Of a stretch of DNA of 5,650 nt, positions 5,299-5,650 are shown one piece after another (the first letter of the stretch is position 1; every line of letters begins with the position of its first letter). The stretch comes from an uncultured Lachnospiraceae bacterium (GTDB taxonomy: Bacteria; Bacillota; Clostridia; Lachnospirales; Lachnospiraceae). The notes under the pieces are model-generated. The model saw only the letters and a list, made by a program, of their open reading frames with translations, had not been told where the DNA came from and made no database searches. A program made the translations under genes and the position numbers. The stretch lies in assembly GCA_902803745.1 (NCBI GenBank), contig CADCRB010000117.1:1-5650 (forward strand), read 5' to 3'.

Positions 5299-5650
5299 AT
5301 GAATTACAGGACGGTCACAGGCACCGGTGCCTCACTTGTAGAAGTGAAACGGTCAAAGTTCATAGGTATCCTGCAGGCAGTTTCATCTCCGGATGAAGCT
5401 GAAGCTCTGATACGCAGTGAAAAAAAGAAGTATCATGATGCAAAGCATCACTGCAGCGCATATATAATAAGGGGTGTTGACGGCGCTCCTGATATCGTTC
5501 ACTCATCAGATGATGGTGAGCCGTCCGGGACTGCAGGTGCCCCCATCCTTGAAGTCCTCTCCGGCGCAGAACTTAAGGGCGTCTGTCTGGTAGTAACGAG
5601 ATACTTCGGTGGAACTCTGCTCGGCACAGGAGGACTCGTGCGGGCCTATA
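5299..5650 (+). CDS. yigZ: YigZ/IMPACT (UPF0029) family protein, 5' part only (runs off right edge)
   Basis: An open frame of 117 codons, open at the window edge; full-length relatives have about 200-215 residues. Seen: an N-terminus typical of the family (MNYRTVTGTGASLVEVKRSKFIG), KKKYHDAKHHCSAYII at 42-57, SSDDGEPSGTAGAPIL at 69-84, and VVTRYFGGTLLGTGGLVRAY at 98-117, the conserved signature of the UPF0029 domain. The family is related to eukaryotic IMPACT; the bacterial members have a ferredoxin-like C-terminal domain lying beyond this window. The cellular role is not firmly established, though links to translation control are suggested by the eukaryotic relative. There is no Shine-Dalgarno sequence before the ATG, and a -10 element ends only 6 nt upstream. 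It is divergent from rpmE across a 186-nt region containing both promoters. Confidence 0.93.
   Translation, partial: MNYRTVTGTGASLVEVKRSKFIGILQAVSSPDEAEALIRSEKKKYHDAKHHCSAYIIRGVDGAPDIVHSSDDGEPSGTAGAPILEVLSGAELKGVCLVVTRYFGGTLLGTGGLVRAY

Noticed and set aside
1..5650. Mobile elements, CRISPR arrays, att sites, tRNA or rRNA
   Set aside because: Scanning found no transposase or integrase product, no regularly spaced repeats, no terminal inverted repeats and no tRNA-like cloverleaf.

Overview
The window looks like a chromosomal housekeeping stretch from a Gram-positive anaerobe of the Clostridia, most likely Lachnospiraceae (Butyrivibrio-like). This is an inference. It rests on moderate G+C, strong AAGGAG ribosome binding sites, sigma-A-like promoters, a zinc-type ribosomal protein L31, and the order rpmE - DUF1385 - prmC - prfA, which I associate with this group from general knowledge. 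There are no mobile elements, CRISPR arrays, tRNAs or rRNAs.

All genes except the last lie on the minus strand. Read in their direction of transcription, the order is: rpmE (L31) with its own promoter and an approximately 87-nt structured leader; a strong intrinsic terminator; a second hairpin with a T-tract; a DUF1385 membrane protein; prmC (release factor glutamine methyltransferase), overlapping the previous gene by 23 nt; prfA (release factor 1); a PAS-PAS-GGDEF diguanylate cyclase with an apparent promoter of its own overlapping the end of prfA; and the 5' part of a TPR-containing lipoprotein gene that overlaps the cyclase gene by 14 nt and runs off the left edge. On the plus strand, diverging from rpmE, is the 5' two-thirds or less of a YigZ/IMPACT-family gene that runs off the right edge.

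Functionally, rpmE, prmC and prfA belong to translation: L31 is a ribosomal protein, and PrmC methylates the GGQ glutamine of the release factor encoded next to it. The DUF1385 protein is a conserved membrane protein of unsettled function that shares the transcription unit. The cyclase and lipoprotein look like an accessory signalling pair added downstream. Most start codons were moved inward from the longest open frame because an ideal Shine-Dalgarno site marks an internal ATG.

I see no clearly undescribed multi-gene system. The best leads are regulatory: a probable leaderless yigZ transcript, a structured L31 leader, and tandem hairpins that leave the DUF1385-prmC-prfA unit without an obvious promoter. 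Three further leads are matching low-complexity insertions in two adjacent genes, an HxxEH motif in the DUF1385 protein, and the overlapping cyclase-lipoprotein pair.
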